Position numbers and translations under genes: made by a program | The notes under the pieces: model-generated | What the model was told of the DNA's origin: nothing | Database searches by the model: none | What the model saw: the letters and a program-made list of their open reading frames with translations, nothing else | Origin: Lewinellaceae bacterium | GTDB lineage: Bacteria; Bacteroidota; Bacteroidia; Chitinophagales; Saprospiraceae | Assembly (NCBI GenBank): GCA_020636135.1 | Contig: JACJYK010000001.1 | Location: 1,784,501 to 1,848,500, forward strand | Direction: 5' to 3' | DNA: 64,000 nt | In this document: positions 1 through 8,648 of the stretch, piece by piece | Position numbering within the stretch: position 1 is the stretch's first letter | Layout: each line of letters starts with the position of its first letter

Positions 1-38
1 ATCTATGGCGTGATTTTTGTTTTTGAACCAGTTAGGAT

Positions 39-1469
39 ATGCAACTTAATACCCCTATTAAATCGATCACGACCCTGCAGGGGTCGAGAGAACGTATTCT
101 TAATGTTGAATCGGAAGGTTATGTATTTGCATACATAACGGACCGGTTTGATGGCGAGACCGCAGCGTTTGAGGAATATGATGGTGTGATCATATTGCCC
201 ACAAGTCCCGTATTACTAAAAGAGGTATTGCACCGGTTTCGCTCTGCCAACAGTTGGAAAGCGCGTTTAATGCCCCTTTTCCTCCATCAACAGATGGAAC
301 TGGAATACATGCACAGGCAGTTGGTGGATGGGATCGTTCACAAGCTTGACGAACTGTATGGGGCGGTGAGCCAGGTGAAAATCATCAAGGATCATGTTTC
401 AGACTCCCGCCTGCGTACTTTCCCCACTTTTGAGAAAGATACCGTTTACAAATTGTTGGTATTTTTACTTTCGCGCGAACAAAAGACCCTGAAAGCCTAC
501 ATCGACCGGAATTCAACAACCGGTTATACTTATCCCATCCTGGAAAGTTTGATGAATGGTAAGTCACCATACCGGCTGATGGAATTTGCCGTGGAAGAAG
601 GATTGTTTACCACACAATTCCAGGACTCGGTATATACCTGTAACACTTGTGAAGATGGCTTCCTGATGTATCGTGAAGCTTGTCCCAAGTGCCATAATAC
701 CTATCTGAGCAGCCAGGATTTGATCCATCATTTTGCCTGTGCCCACATTGGCCCGGAGCGTAGTTTTCAGCGGGATAACAATGAACTGGTTTGCCCCAAA
801 TGCGATAAAGCATTGAAACACATCGGTATTGATTACGACAAGCCTGCAGTAATGCACCATTGCAATACCTGCCATCACGAATTTCAATCTTTTCAGATCG
901 TTGCTACATGTTGTTCCTGTCATAAAACCACCGAAGTAGAACATCTGCTGAAAAGAGAGATACTAACCTATCACCTGACCGACAAAGCGCATAATCAGGT
1001 CCATGCCGGGGCGGACTTCAATCACCATCCCGTACAGGAGAACAACATCCCTGGAGCCGTCTCCGAAGCTGCCTTTTATCTGAATATGCAGTATGAGCTG
1101 ATGAAGGCAGGTAAACAAAAAGTAATGATGGGCATGATCCGCTGGGAACACTATGCACAGCTATTGGAGAAAATAGGACGTCAGGAATACCACTTACTCC
1201 AAGTCAATATTACTGAACAGGTCAAATCATCCCTGCAATCGATCGATTTCATCAGTGTGATGGACAATTGTATCCTTTTCAGTTGTTTACAGACCTCTGC
1301 CGAACTGGCAACCCGGGTCGTTGAACGTACGGTGTTCCTGCTATCTCATCTGATAAAGGACAATTTTACCGGACAGGACATCACGTTTGAAGGAAAATGT
1401 TTGTTCCTCCAGAGCCAGCATGACGTGAAGTCGGTGGTGCTGGAGAAACTTAATGAGGAATCATGGTAG
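39..1469 (+). CDS. TackOD1 zinc-ribbon protein with degenerate C-terminal GGDEF-like domain
   Basis: Cytoplasmic signalling-type protein of 476 residues with no signal peptide or membrane segment. The middle (about residues 200-300) carries paired cysteines (C201/C204, then CPKC twice, HHCNTC and CCSCHK) and the segment LKHIGIDYDKP. I recognise this as the Thaumarchaeal output domain 1 (TackOD1) pattern, a zinc-binding output module known alongside signalling domains. The last 110 residues resemble the fold of a diguanylate cyclase, but where GGDEF should stand, near residue 408, it reads MDNCILFSC, so cyclase activity is unlikely. The N-terminal 200 residues have no family I can name. It overlaps the next gene by 7 bases, so the two are probably translated together; the likely role is control of that glycosyltransferase. 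The family call is from memory of motifs; the regulatory role is inference. Confidence 0.7.
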   Translation: MQLNTPIKSITTLQGSRERILNVESEGYVFAYITDRFDGETAAFEEYDGVIILPTSPVLLKEVLHRFRSANSWKARLMPLFLHQQMELEYMHRQLVDGIVHKLDELYGAVSQVKIIKDHVSDSRLRTFPTFEKDTVYKLLVFLLSREQKTLKAYIDRNSTTGYTYPILESLMNGKSPYRLMEFAVEEGLFTTQFQDSVYTCNTCEDGFLMYREACPKCHNTYLSSQDLIHHFACAHIGPERSFQRDNNELVCPKCDKALKHIGIDYDKPAVMHHCNTCHHEFQSFQIVATCCSCHKTTEVEHLLKREILTYHLTDKAHNQVHAGADFNHHPVQENNIPGAVSEAAFYLNMQYELMKAGKQKVMMGMIRWEHYAQLLEKIGRQEYHLLQVNITEQVKSSLQSIDFISVMDNCILFSCLQTSAELATRVVERTVFLLSHLIKDNFTGQDITFEGKCLFLQSQHDVKSVVLEKLNEESW

Positions 1470-2767
1470 ATCCGTTTGAGTTCATTCGCTACTGGCAGCT
1501 TGCTGGTTGGGAGAAGTTCTTACGGGTATTCTGGTTCTTCTTTCTGTTCGAGTTTACCAGGTATGTACTGATCGATTATCTGGTCCTTATATTTTATTAC
1601 TTAAAAAGGAAAGTGCATAAATCGGACTGGGAGGATGCGCGTACGGCGCTGCACCTGGAACAGCCACTGGTATCGGTCATTGTGCCTGGAAAAAATGAAG
1701 GCAAACACCTGTTCAAACTGGTCAAGTCACTGTCCGAGCAGACCTATCAGAACCTGGAACTGATTGTGGTAGATGATGGATCGGATGATCAAACCGCATT
1801 GATAGGACGAGATCTGGAGCGAAATGGATTGATCGATTTGTTTTTATCCAATAAGGTACGGGGAGGCAAAGCTTCCGGGGCGAATGCAGCCTTAACCTAC
1901 GCAAAAGGGAAGTACATTGTTCACCTGGATGCCGATTGTTCCTTCGATCGTGATGCAGTAGAAGAAGTGCTGCTGCCTTTTTACTACGACCCGAAGATTG
2001 GTGCAGTAGGGGGTAATCTGGAAGTTCGTAACCATGAGGAAAGCATTGCCACTACACTGCAGGCAATCGAATATCTAAAAGTGATCCTGACCGGAAGAAT
2101 GGTGACTTCTACCCTGGGTATCTACCGGATCATCTCGGGAGCCTTTGGGGCCTTTCGTGCCGATATATTACATCGCCTTGGAGGATGGGACATCGGACCC
2201 GGACTTGACGGTGACATCACGGTAAAGATTCGTAAACTGGGCTACCGGGTTTATTTCCAACCTTCGGCTCACGGTCTGACCAGCGTACCAAATACGTTTC
2301 AGAAACTTGCAAAGCAACGTTTGCGCTGGGACAAATCCATCATCCGCTTCCGGGTACGTAAACACCGGGACATTTTTTACCCCAACGAACAATTCCGGTT
2401 CAGTAATTTCTTCTCCTCACTGGAAAACATCGGCTACAATGTGGTCATGAACATCAAATGGTTTATCTATCTGATAGACATTGTGGTTAATTTCAGTGGC
2501 TTGATCAAGTTCATCCTGCCAATGAATATCTTACTCTATTCGGCCGCGAACTTTGTTCAGTTCTCGGCAATTATGCTGATCGTTCAAAAACCAAAGGAAA
2601 AAAGAAAGCTCATCCTGTACCTGCCGTTGATGGTGTTTTATACTGGATATTTTCTGCGTATTGTACGTACGATGGCACACTTTAAGGAGTTATTCTTCCT
2701 CGCTTCCTATAAAGATCCCTGGAATCCCTATAAGTCATCCCGGATGGCCAAGCAATTAGGTATTTGA
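1463..2767 (+). CDS. Membrane glycosyltransferase family 2 (BcsA/PgaC-like)
   Basis: Processive-type inverting glycosyltransferase of 434 residues. A hydrophobic segment at about residues 17-45 anchors the N-terminus. The GT-A domain follows with SVIVPGKNEG, the nucleotide-binding DDGSDD near residue 103, DADC near 156, and the acceptor-site QRLRW motif near 284-288. A cluster of hydrophobic segments fills residues 325-420. This order (TM, GT-A with D, DxD, QxxRW, TM bundle) is that of cellulose, poly-GlcNAc and hyaluronan synthases, which polymerise a sugar and export it through the membrane. The sugar cannot be told from sequence. It starts inside the end of the TackOD1 gene, so the partner probably regulates polymer synthesis. 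No PgaB, BcsB or other export partner is seen downstream. Confidence 0.85.
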   Translation: MVDPFEFIRYWQLAGWEKFLRVFWFFFLFEFTRYVLIDYLVLIFYYLKRKVHKSDWEDARTALHLEQPLVSVIVPGKNEGKHLFKLVKSLSEQTYQNLELIVVDDGSDDQTALIGRDLERNGLIDLFLSNKVRGGKASGANAALTYAKGKYIVHLDADCSFDRDAVEEVLLPFYYDPKIGAVGGNLEVRNHEESIATTLQAIEYLKVILTGRMVTSTLGIYRIISGAFGAFRADILHRLGGWDIGPGLDGDITVKIRKLGYRVYFQPSAHGLTSVPNTFQKLAKQRLRWDKSIIRFRVRKHRDIFYPNEQFRFSNFFSSLENIGYNVVMNIKWFIYLIDIVVNFSGLIKFILPMNILLYSAANFVQFSAIMLIVQKPKEKRKLILYLPLMVFYTGYFLRIVRTMAHFKELFFLASYKDPWNPYKSSRMAKQLGI

Positions 2768-2781
2768 TTCCTGAAGCCGGA

Positions 2782-4179
2782 TCAGATGTGGATGACTTCT
2801 CCATAAGCAGCGGCCGTGGCTTCCATGATGGCTTCACTCATCGTCGGATGCGGATGAATGCTCTTGATGATCTCATGGCCAGTCGTTTCCAGTTTGCGTG
2901 CGACCACCACTTCAGCGATCATTTCCGTTACATTCATGCCGATAAGGTGTGCTCCCAGCCACTCGCCGTACTTTGCATCGTAGATCACTTTAACAAAGCC
3001 CTGTTTGGCGCCGGCAGCACTGGCTTTACCGGAGGCAGAGAATGGGAACTTGCCGATTTTGAGTGTATATCCGGCTGCTTTGGCAGCTTCTTCGGTGTAG
3101 CCTACCGAGGCTACTTCAGGGCTGCAGTACGTACACGAAGGTATATTGTTGTAGTTAATCGGTTCGACGTGCAGTCCAGCGATTTTTTCTACACATAGAA
3201 TGCCTTCAGCGCTGGCCACGTGCGCTAGCGCGGGGCCGGGAATGACATCCCCGATCGCGTAAATGCCCGCAACATTGGTCTGATAATAAGGATCAACCTG
3301 GATCAATCCCCGGTCGGTTTTGATGCCCAGGGCCTCCAGTCCGATGTTCTCTGTATTGGGAGTGACACCTACTGCAGAGAGGACAATATCGCAACTGATA
3401 ACCTCTTCTTTGCCGGTTTTCCGGTCCTTGACGGTGACCTGGCAGCCATTGCCGGAAGTATCGATTTTCTCAACACTGGCTCCGGCACGCACATCGATTC
3501 CTTCTTTCTTGAAGATCTTGGCGAGCTCTTTCGATATATCGGCATCTTCCCGTGGTACCAGGCCTTGTTCCAGAAATTCCACCACGGTGACCTGCGTGCC
3601 CAGGGTATGATAAAAATAGGCAAACTCAACACCTATAGCCCCGGCTCCCATGACGACCATAGACTTGGGGCGGGAAGGCAGTGTCAGTGCTTCGCGGTAG
3701 CCAATGATTTTTTTACCGTCAATTTTAATGTTTGGCAACTCTTTCGAGCGTGCACCGGTCGCTATGATTATATGATCAGCGGAGTAGACTTCCTTTTTAC
3801 CTTCCGGCGTGGTTACTTCCACCTGCTTGCCTCGCAGTAATTTACCGGTGCCGGTAATCACGGTAATTTTATTTTTTTTCATAAGAAACTGCACACCTTT
3901 GGACATACCGTCGGCGACATCCCGGCTGCGTTTGATAATACCATCAAAATTTGGTTCTGCACCTTTCACTTCGATTCCGTAATCTGCAGCATGCTTCATG
4001 TATTCAAACACCTGGGCGCTTTTCAGCAATGCTTTGGTGGGAATACATCCCCAGTTCAGGCAGATCCCTCCCAAAGATTCACGCTCTACTACGGCTACTT
4101 TTTTGCCGAGTTGAGCAGCACGGATGGCGGCTACATAACCTCCGGGTCCACTTCCGATGATGATGATATCAAACTGCAT
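2782..4179 (-). CDS. lpdA: Dihydrolipoyl dehydrogenase (E3)
   Basis: FAD-dependent oxidoreductase of 465 residues, the full family length. It reoxidises dihydrolipoamide in 2-oxoacid dehydrogenase complexes and the glycine cleavage system, passing electrons to NAD. Visible features are the FAD-binding GSGPGG at residues 9-14, the redox disulfide in CLNWGCIPTK (C40, C45), the NAD-binding GAGAIGVEFAYFY, the second FAD motif YAIGDV, and the C-terminal HPHPTMSEA catalytic base motif. It stands alone: neither E1/E2 nor gcv genes are adjacent. It converges on the glycosyltransferase with only 14 bases between the stop codons. Confidence 0.96.
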   Translation of the reverse strand: MQFDIIIIGSGPGGYVAAIRAAQLGKKVAVVERESLGGICLNWGCIPTKALLKSAQVFEYMKHAADYGIEVKGAEPNFDGIIKRSRDVADGMSKGVQFLMKKNKITVITGTGKLLRGKQVEVTTPEGKKEVYSADHIIIATGARSKELPNIKIDGKKIIGYREALTLPSRPKSMVVMGAGAIGVEFAYFYHTLGTQVTVVEFLEQGLVPREDADISKELAKIFKKEGIDVRAGASVEKIDTSGNGCQVTVKDRKTGKEEVISCDIVLSAVGVTPNTENIGLEALGIKTDRGLIQVDPYYQTNVAGIYAIGDVIPGPALAHVASAEGILCVEKIAGLHVEPINYNNIPSCTYCSPEVASVGYTEEAAKAAGYTLKIGKFPFSASGKASAAGAKQGFVKVIYDAKYGEWLGAHLIGMNVTEMIAEVVVARKLETTGHEIIKSIHPHPTMSEAIMEATAAAYGEVIHI

Positions 4180-4216
4180 ATTTGGATGTTTTTGTATCGG
4201 TTTTTAAAAAGCGCTA

Positions 4217-4224
4217 CAAAGATA
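4217..4224 (-). promoter_or_regulatory. Putative Bacteroidota -7 element for lpdA
   Basis: The minus strand reads TATCTTTG, an exact match to TAnnTTTG, ending about 38 bases before the lpdA start codon. No TTG -33 element was found at the usual distance, so this is a half-site only. Confidence 0.4.
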
Positions 4225-4254
4225 GCTATTCTGACTGCTTTTAGGGGGTAATGG

Positions 4255-5421
4255 TTATTTGTGGATTTGTACGGGACAGCGATCTTCAATAAAATCTCGC
4301 ACGTCAACCCACCCAGGCTGAAACAATTCGGTGCCATCGGTCCGTACAAAATAGATGCCTTTGTTATCGGCAACCCGCGCGAAACCATTTACAAAATCCC
4401 AGGCCAGTCCGTATCGTGGTGTGATGACCATCTTGCCATCAACCCCGAGATAGCCCCAAAGTTCATCCTGCATGCAACAGGCCCGATCATCCTGAAACCG
4501 GTTGATTTGTTTAAAACCTGTCTCATTCAATAATGTGCCGGATGCATCGACCAGGTACCATTTCTGATCCTGGAACATAGACCAGCGCATACTACCCAGG
4601 CCTTGAACCAGCGTTCCTTCCAAGGGTGTTTCCAGGCTGTTATTCAGATCCAGCAGATACCATTTGCCTGATTTTTGCACTGCTGAAACACGGTCCAGTG
4701 GTTCTGCAATCTGATCGTATGTCCCAGGTAGGATCTCGTTTTGAGCCTGGTCATAGATTGTGAAATTCCGGTTTTGCCTTAACGCTATATAAGGCCCATC
4801 CAGGCTGCCAATCCAATCGTAAACAGCTGGCAACCGAAATGTTCCCAGGGTATCGATGAGCCCATATTTATTCTCTGATTTCACCTTCGCCAATCCGGAT
4901 GGATTAAAATCGGTACCACTTTGGTATTTGGTAGAGACGACTTCCTTCCCCTGCCGGTTGAGAAAACCAGTATTTCCACTGGTGATGACCCGGATCCGTC
5001 CGTTGACCAGATCGTTGACCTCATCATAGGCGGGATGAAACAATATACGGTTGGCTGTGTCGATAAAAGCAAAGCTTCCATCAAAGTTCCAGACCCTGGC
5101 AATACCCTGGTTAAACATCCAACCTCCTTTATATCCAGCAGGGATGGCCCATGCACCATTGGGGCGGATGTAACCCCATTTGCCCCCGGTATTGACCGGA
5201 CACAGATTTTGAGAAAAGGATCCGATCTGGTCGAACTGTGCGGGAATGACCACCTGGCCGGTCTCGTCGAGAAATCCCCACTTGTCCTCTGTTGGCATGA
5301 AATCTTCAAAGTAAGCTGCTTCATCATTTTGGGTATCGTCCTCTTCCTGACTGGATGGGCGGCATTGCCAACAGGTCCAGAGAAGGAAAGGTAACAGCCA
5401 TAGCGATGTTAAATTTTTCAT
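4255..5421 (-). CDS. WG-repeat lipoprotein
   Basis: Exported protein of about 388 residues. I chose the ATG at 5421 because it begins MKNLTSLWLLPFLLWTCWQC, a charged start, hydrophobic core and lipobox-like cysteine; an in-frame ATG 24 bases upstream would precede that signal. After an acidic linker it consists of successive WG repeats (KWGFLDETGQVVIPAQFDQ, KWGYIRPNGAWAIP, and more degenerate copies to the C-terminus). These are beta-rich repeats of unknown function, common in Bacteroidota and Firmicutes. It is probably anchored to a membrane by lipid and faces the periplasm or cell surface. It is divergent from the gene at 5491 and has no informative operon partners. The substrate or partner is unknown. 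Confidence 0.8.
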   Translation of the reverse strand: MKNLTSLWLLPFLLWTCWQCRPSSQEEDDTQNDEAAYFEDFMPTEDKWGFLDETGQVVIPAQFDQIGSFSQNLCPVNTGGKWGYIRPNGAWAIPAGYKGGWMFNQGIARVWNFDGSFAFIDTANRILFHPAYDEVNDLVNGRIRVITSGNTGFLNRQGKEVVSTKYQSGTDFNPSGLAKVKSENKYGLIDTLGTFRLPAVYDWIGSLDGPYIALRQNRNFTIYDQAQNEILPGTYDQIAEPLDRVSAVQKSGKWYLLDLNNSLETPLEGTLVQGLGSMRWSMFQDQKWYLVDASGTLLNETGFKQINRFQDDRACCMQDELWGYLGVDGKMVITPRYGLAWDFVNGFARVADNKGIYFVRTDGTELFQPGWVDVRDFIEDRCPVQIHK

Positions 5422-5490
5422 AATGCATATCAGGTGCCGGGACAAAGGTGATGATATTTTTCGTTAATTACACGATACAAAACCGGAGTT

Positions 5491-6009
5491 ATGGTCCTTC
5501 CCTTACTGTTATCCATTGCTGTTTCACTGGTTCAGGATGCCTGGATCCATTACCAAAGTGAAGCCGGTAAGTTCTCAATTGATACCCCCTATAAACTCCA
5601 GGAAAAAATTATCCGTGCTACCACCGAAATAGGTCAGCTGGAGTACCACAACTTTTATCGCAAGATCTCAGGGGATGATTCAATGCAGGTGGATTACCGG
5701 GTTTCCTATGTTGATTATCCACTGGATTATAACCTGGCAGACTCTTCGGATATCGTTCAGTCCATCCTGGAGTCAACGGTAGATGAATCCGTAAAATCGG
5801 TGGGTGGAGATTTGTTGTATTCCAACGATGACTACAGCTATCAGTTGCCCGGCAAAGTATGGCGTATCAATTATAAAGAGGGCAATGATGCCATCCGGGC
5901 GAAAGCCTGCATCAGGGGCAATCGTTTTTATTTGCTGCAGGCTTTATATCCTGTAGATAAAAGTGCGCAGGTCAACGACCATTTTTTCAAGTCATTCCGC
6001 CTTCAATAA
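5491..6009 (+). CDS. Small exported protein of unknown function
   Basis: A 172-residue protein that I cannot assign to a named family. A hydrophobic stretch at residues 2-15 looks like a short signal peptide or N-terminal anchor. The rest is a single alpha/beta-looking domain with WIHYQSEAGKFSIDTPYKL near the start and a closing FFKSFRLQ. This layout resembles small Bacteroidota periplasmic proteins of the PsbP/DUF1795-like type, but that likeness is weak. It diverges from the WG lipoprotein with 69 bases between the start codons, so the two may share regulation. It has normal codon use and no broken frame. Confidence 0.65.
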   Translation: MVLPLLLSIAVSLVQDAWIHYQSEAGKFSIDTPYKLQEKIIRATTEIGQLEYHNFYRKISGDDSMQVDYRVSYVDYPLDYNLADSSDIVQSILESTVDESVKSVGGDLLYSNDDYSYQLPGKVWRINYKEGNDAIRAKACIRGNRFYLLQALYPVDKSAQVNDHFFKSFRLQ

Positions 6010-6070
6010 ATCCATTGTTTTCAGCGCATCTGTTGGAAATTGCAGTGGGCCTTCTGAGTACGGTTTTCCC

Positions 6071-6116
6071 TAAAAAAGGAAAAACAGGACTGAGATCAAC
6101 TCATCCCTGTTTTTCC
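6071..6116 (-). terminator. Candidate intrinsic terminator, minus strand
   Basis: Perfect 11-base arms, GGAAAAACAGG at 6078-6088 and its reverse complement at 6106-6116, enclose a 17-base loop. On the minus strand the stem is followed directly by TTTTTTA, the shape of an intrinsic terminator for transcripts from the decarboxylase gene about 415 bases upstream. On the plus strand there is no T-tract. Confidence 0.5.
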
Positions 6117-6190
6117 GGATACTTATCACCATATTTTTTCCCGCTCACCATTTCGGCTTACCGGGACTGTTATTGGGATGGTGTAAGTTT

Positions 6191-6230
6191 TTTCAAATTC
6201 TTTCTGACGCCCGTTAGAAAAAATTTGAAA
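6191..6230. repeat. Long imperfect inverted repeat
   Basis: Two 19-base arms (6191-6209 and 6212-6230) match at 17 positions. One of the two differences is a G-U pair in RNA, leaving a single mismatch. Only two bases separate the arms, so a folded RNA would use the last stem pairs as loop. No T-tract follows on either strand. Confidence 0.55.
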
Positions 6231-6291
6231 GGAGGGAGGTCATTTTTACAACGATCACTTCCTCCTGATCATTCTTACCTACGAGAGCAAA

Positions 6292-6308
6292 CCACATAAT
6301 TTATGTGG
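6292..6308. repeat. Perfect 17-base palindrome
   Basis: Arms CCACATAA and TTATGTGG flank a central T without mismatch. It could be a protein-binding site or a small hairpin. It lies 224 bases beyond the end of the decarboxylase gene, so it is not in a promoter position for any gene called here. Confidence 0.5.
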
Positions 6309-6531
6309 CACTTCCAGTCCGGGTCCTATCTGCCAGAAACCCCTGCCTAACTCTTGACCGGAAATATTTTAATAGCTCGCGTATTCGGAATAATCAATTG
6401 AATTAGACAGTATTCAAATATATATTATTTTCCAATTTATTGCAATCAAAATATATGATTTTGATGAATATTGTTTTATCTAATGTGTATGTGATAGGTT
6501 TAGAGTCTTGTCCGATCATTTGATGCCCTTC

Positions 6532-7968
6532 CTAAGCAATTGCTGCCTGCCTGGAGGAATCGATTAAGCGGATCAGCTGATCCGCCTGTGCCAGGTGGGT
6601 ACGAAAAGACAAAACGGCGATCCGAAGCCAGAAAACTCCTTCCAGTGAGGTTGTTGAAATAAAAAGAGATCCATCCCGGTGGATATTGGTCGCTATGCGA
6701 CGATTAAATTCATTTGTAGCTGTATCCGTACCGGCACGGAACAAAAAAACGGTCAGGGTGGGGGCAGGGCCCATATGCCAGCCCAGTTCTTTCAGCGCGT
6801 TATACAGATATTTTGTTAACAGGTATTTTTCTTCTATGGCCGCGCGGATTGGGGCCACTCCAAAAAGCCTTAACGGCATCCACATCCGCACCGACCGAAA
6901 GTGCCTGGTGAGTTCCGGGGAGTAATCCGATGGCGAATATTCAAGGTTTTCAACATCGGCATCCTGCATATACGCTGCAGAATACCGCATGCTTTGAAAT
7001 AGCTTCTTCCGATCCCGGATCAGGACGGCTCCGATGCCATAGGGTAAAAATAGCCCTTTGTGTGGGTCTATGACCACGGAATCTGCCTGTTCCCATCCCT
7101 TGAACTTAGGCTTCAGTTCGGGGACAAGCGCAAAAAAACCTCCGTAAGCTGCGTCAACATGAAACCAGGTGCCAAATTCACGAGACAATGCAGCAATTTT
7201 ATCCAACGGATCAATGACTCCGGTATCGGTGGTGCCGGCAGAACCTACAATCATGAGGGGTAACAGTCCCTGATTCCGATCCTTTTCCAGCTGCCGTTGC
7301 AGATCTTCCGTGTCCATCGTGTAATCACCGTGCATGGCAATGGATCTGATTTGCGCGAAATGCATTCCGGCCAGATGGACGGCTTTCCGGATGCAATGGT
7401 GTGCCTGGTCAGTAAGATAAATACATGCTTGTTCTAGCTGGCGGGGATGACTGATGTATTGATCCCGTGCTACAATCAATGCGGTGAGGGTAGCTAATGA
7501 TCCTCCGGATGTTAGCGTCCCCCCGGATGCATCACCCCAGCCGATGATGGAATTCATCCAGCGAATTAAAGCTTCTTCCATTTTAGCTCCTCCCGGAGAG
7601 GCATAGGCAATGCCGGCATAGGTATTGCCGGCCGCAGCGAGATAGTCCCCCAGCGCTCCGGGATAAAGTCCTCCGCCCGGTATGTATCCAAAATGCCCGC
7701 CAGATGCGGCATTGATGCCTCTGTTCCAGATCTGTGACCGGTAGGTTTCTAATAATTCTTCAAGTGGATGACCGTTTTCCTTTGGGTCCAGGGATGCGTT
7801 GTTTTCCTGGTGTGGTTCCGGATAAAAATATGTCTTCCGCTCCTCCAGGGTATCCAGAAATTCCAGGCCGCTGTGCATCACTTTATCTGTCCACTCATTT
7901 CTGGATGCCATCGTTCCTTCCAGTTGCCGGGAAATATTTTCCAGCTCCAGTATGCGATCTGTCAACAT
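6532..7968 (-). CDS. PLP-dependent group II decarboxylase (aromatic/acidic amino acid type)
   Basis: Cytoplasmic enzyme of 478 residues, the usual length for group II pyridoxal-phosphate decarboxylases, which remove CO2 from amino acids such as aromatic amino acids, glutamate or 2,4-diaminobutyrate. Visible features are GGTLTSGGSLATLTAL (cofactor phosphate region), HVDAAYGG (aspartate to the pyridine nitrogen, ring-stacking region), and DPHKG with the Schiff-base lysine at residue 304. The substrate cannot be settled from sequence. It is a lone gene between two spacers, with no transporter or biosynthetic partner beside it. Two in-frame methionines upstream are absent, so the start is likely correct. 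Confidence 0.88.
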   Translation of the reverse strand: MLTDRILELENISRQLEGTMASRNEWTDKVMHSGLEFLDTLEERKTYFYPEPHQENNASLDPKENGHPLEELLETYRSQIWNRGINAASGGHFGYIPGGGLYPGALGDYLAAAGNTYAGIAYASPGGAKMEEALIRWMNSIIGWGDASGGTLTSGGSLATLTALIVARDQYISHPRQLEQACIYLTDQAHHCIRKAVHLAGMHFAQIRSIAMHGDYTMDTEDLQRQLEKDRNQGLLPLMIVGSAGTTDTGVIDPLDKIAALSREFGTWFHVDAAYGGFFALVPELKPKFKGWEQADSVVIDPHKGLFLPYGIGAVLIRDRKKLFQSMRYSAAYMQDADVENLEYSPSDYSPELTRHFRSVRMWMPLRLFGVAPIRAAIEEKYLLTKYLYNALKELGWHMGPAPTLTVFLFRAGTDTATNEFNRRIATNIHRDGSLFISTTSLEGVFWLRIAVLSFRTHLAQADQLIRLIDSSRQAAIA

Positions 7969-8126
7969 CTCTGTTTCGTTTTTTCAATATTACATCGATG
8001 CCCGAAGATATCAATTTGGGAAGTTCCTCCGGTATTCTTGATTCGACATTGATGTAAGACTTCAAAGATCGATTCAACCGCCATTCTTCTGGGAAAGTCC
8101 CAGGTTATTTCGATTTTTACAATGCG

Positions 8127-8648
8127 ATGTATCAAATTGAAAAAGTACAGGGCGATATTACCAGAGTACACACAGACTGCATTGTGAATGCTGCAAACAC
8201 CTGGCTTCACGGAGGCGGAGGGGTTGATGGAGCTATTCACAGGGCTGCCGGACCTGAACTTTCCGCCGAATGCGCAGAATATGTACAGGAAAATGGTCTT
8301 CTTCCTACCGGGAATGTGATGCATACGACAGGAGGAGACCTACCGGTGAAAGGTGTCATTCATACGGTTGGTCCGATATACAGGGAACATTCACCGGAAG
8401 AGGCTGATCGCCTTTTGCTGTCGTGCTATCGCAATGCAATGGCAATGGCAGAATCAATGCATTACAGGTCTATTGCATTTCCGAATATCAGTACCGGCAT
8501 CTATGGATTTCCCAGGGAAAGGGCTGCACAACTGGTTTGTCGCGGACTCAAATTGTGGCAGTCTGAAAACTGGAATTTTGTCAGCCGCGTGCTCCTGGTC
8601 TGCTTTGATGGCGAAAACCTTGCTTTTTATCAAAAATATTGTTCATGA
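8127..8648 (+). CDS. Macrodomain protein, O-acetyl-ADP-ribose deacetylase type
   Basis: A single macrodomain of 173 residues, matching the YmdB/MacroD length. These enzymes hydrolyse O-acetyl-ADP-ribose or remove ADP-ribose from proteins. The MacroD-type signature is complete: CIVNAANTWLHGGGGVDGAIH near residues 18-40 (ADP-ribose and catalytic loop), TGNVMHTTGG, VIHTVGPIY, and the second loop FPNISTGIYGFP. The stop codon overlaps the coaD start (ATGA), so the two are translationally coupled. A perfect 6-base inverted repeat sits at 8089-8103 in the leader. The coupling to coenzyme A synthesis is conserved-looking but has no mechanism I can name. Confidence 0.92.
   Translation: MYQIEKVQGDITRVHTDCIVNAANTWLHGGGGVDGAIHRAAGPELSAECAEYVQENGLLPTGNVMHTTGGDLPVKGVIHTVGPIYREHSPEEADRLLLSCYRNAMAMAESMHYRSIAFPNISTGIYGFPRERAAQLVCRGLKLWQSENWNFVSRVLLVCFDGENLAFYQKYCS

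Larger units (their letters stand above)
6010..6531. other. Non-coding, hairpin-rich spacer between convergent genes
   Basis: A 522-base stretch between the stops of two converging genes. The only open frame (6015-6299) has no recognisable protein features and is crossed by inverted repeats, so I do not call it a gene. It holds three separate inverted repeats (listed individually) followed by about 200 AT-rich bases with no visible signal. Confidence 0.6.

Noticed and set aside
2764..3198. 144-codon plus-strand frame after the glycosyltransferase
   Set aside because: It lies antisense to the conserved C-terminal half of dihydrolipoyl dehydrogenase.
6015..6299. 94-codon frame in the spacer after 6009
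   Set aside because: It is crossed by two inverted repeats and has low-complexity Phe/Leu/Ser content. It has no homologue I recognise, so non-coding is more likely.
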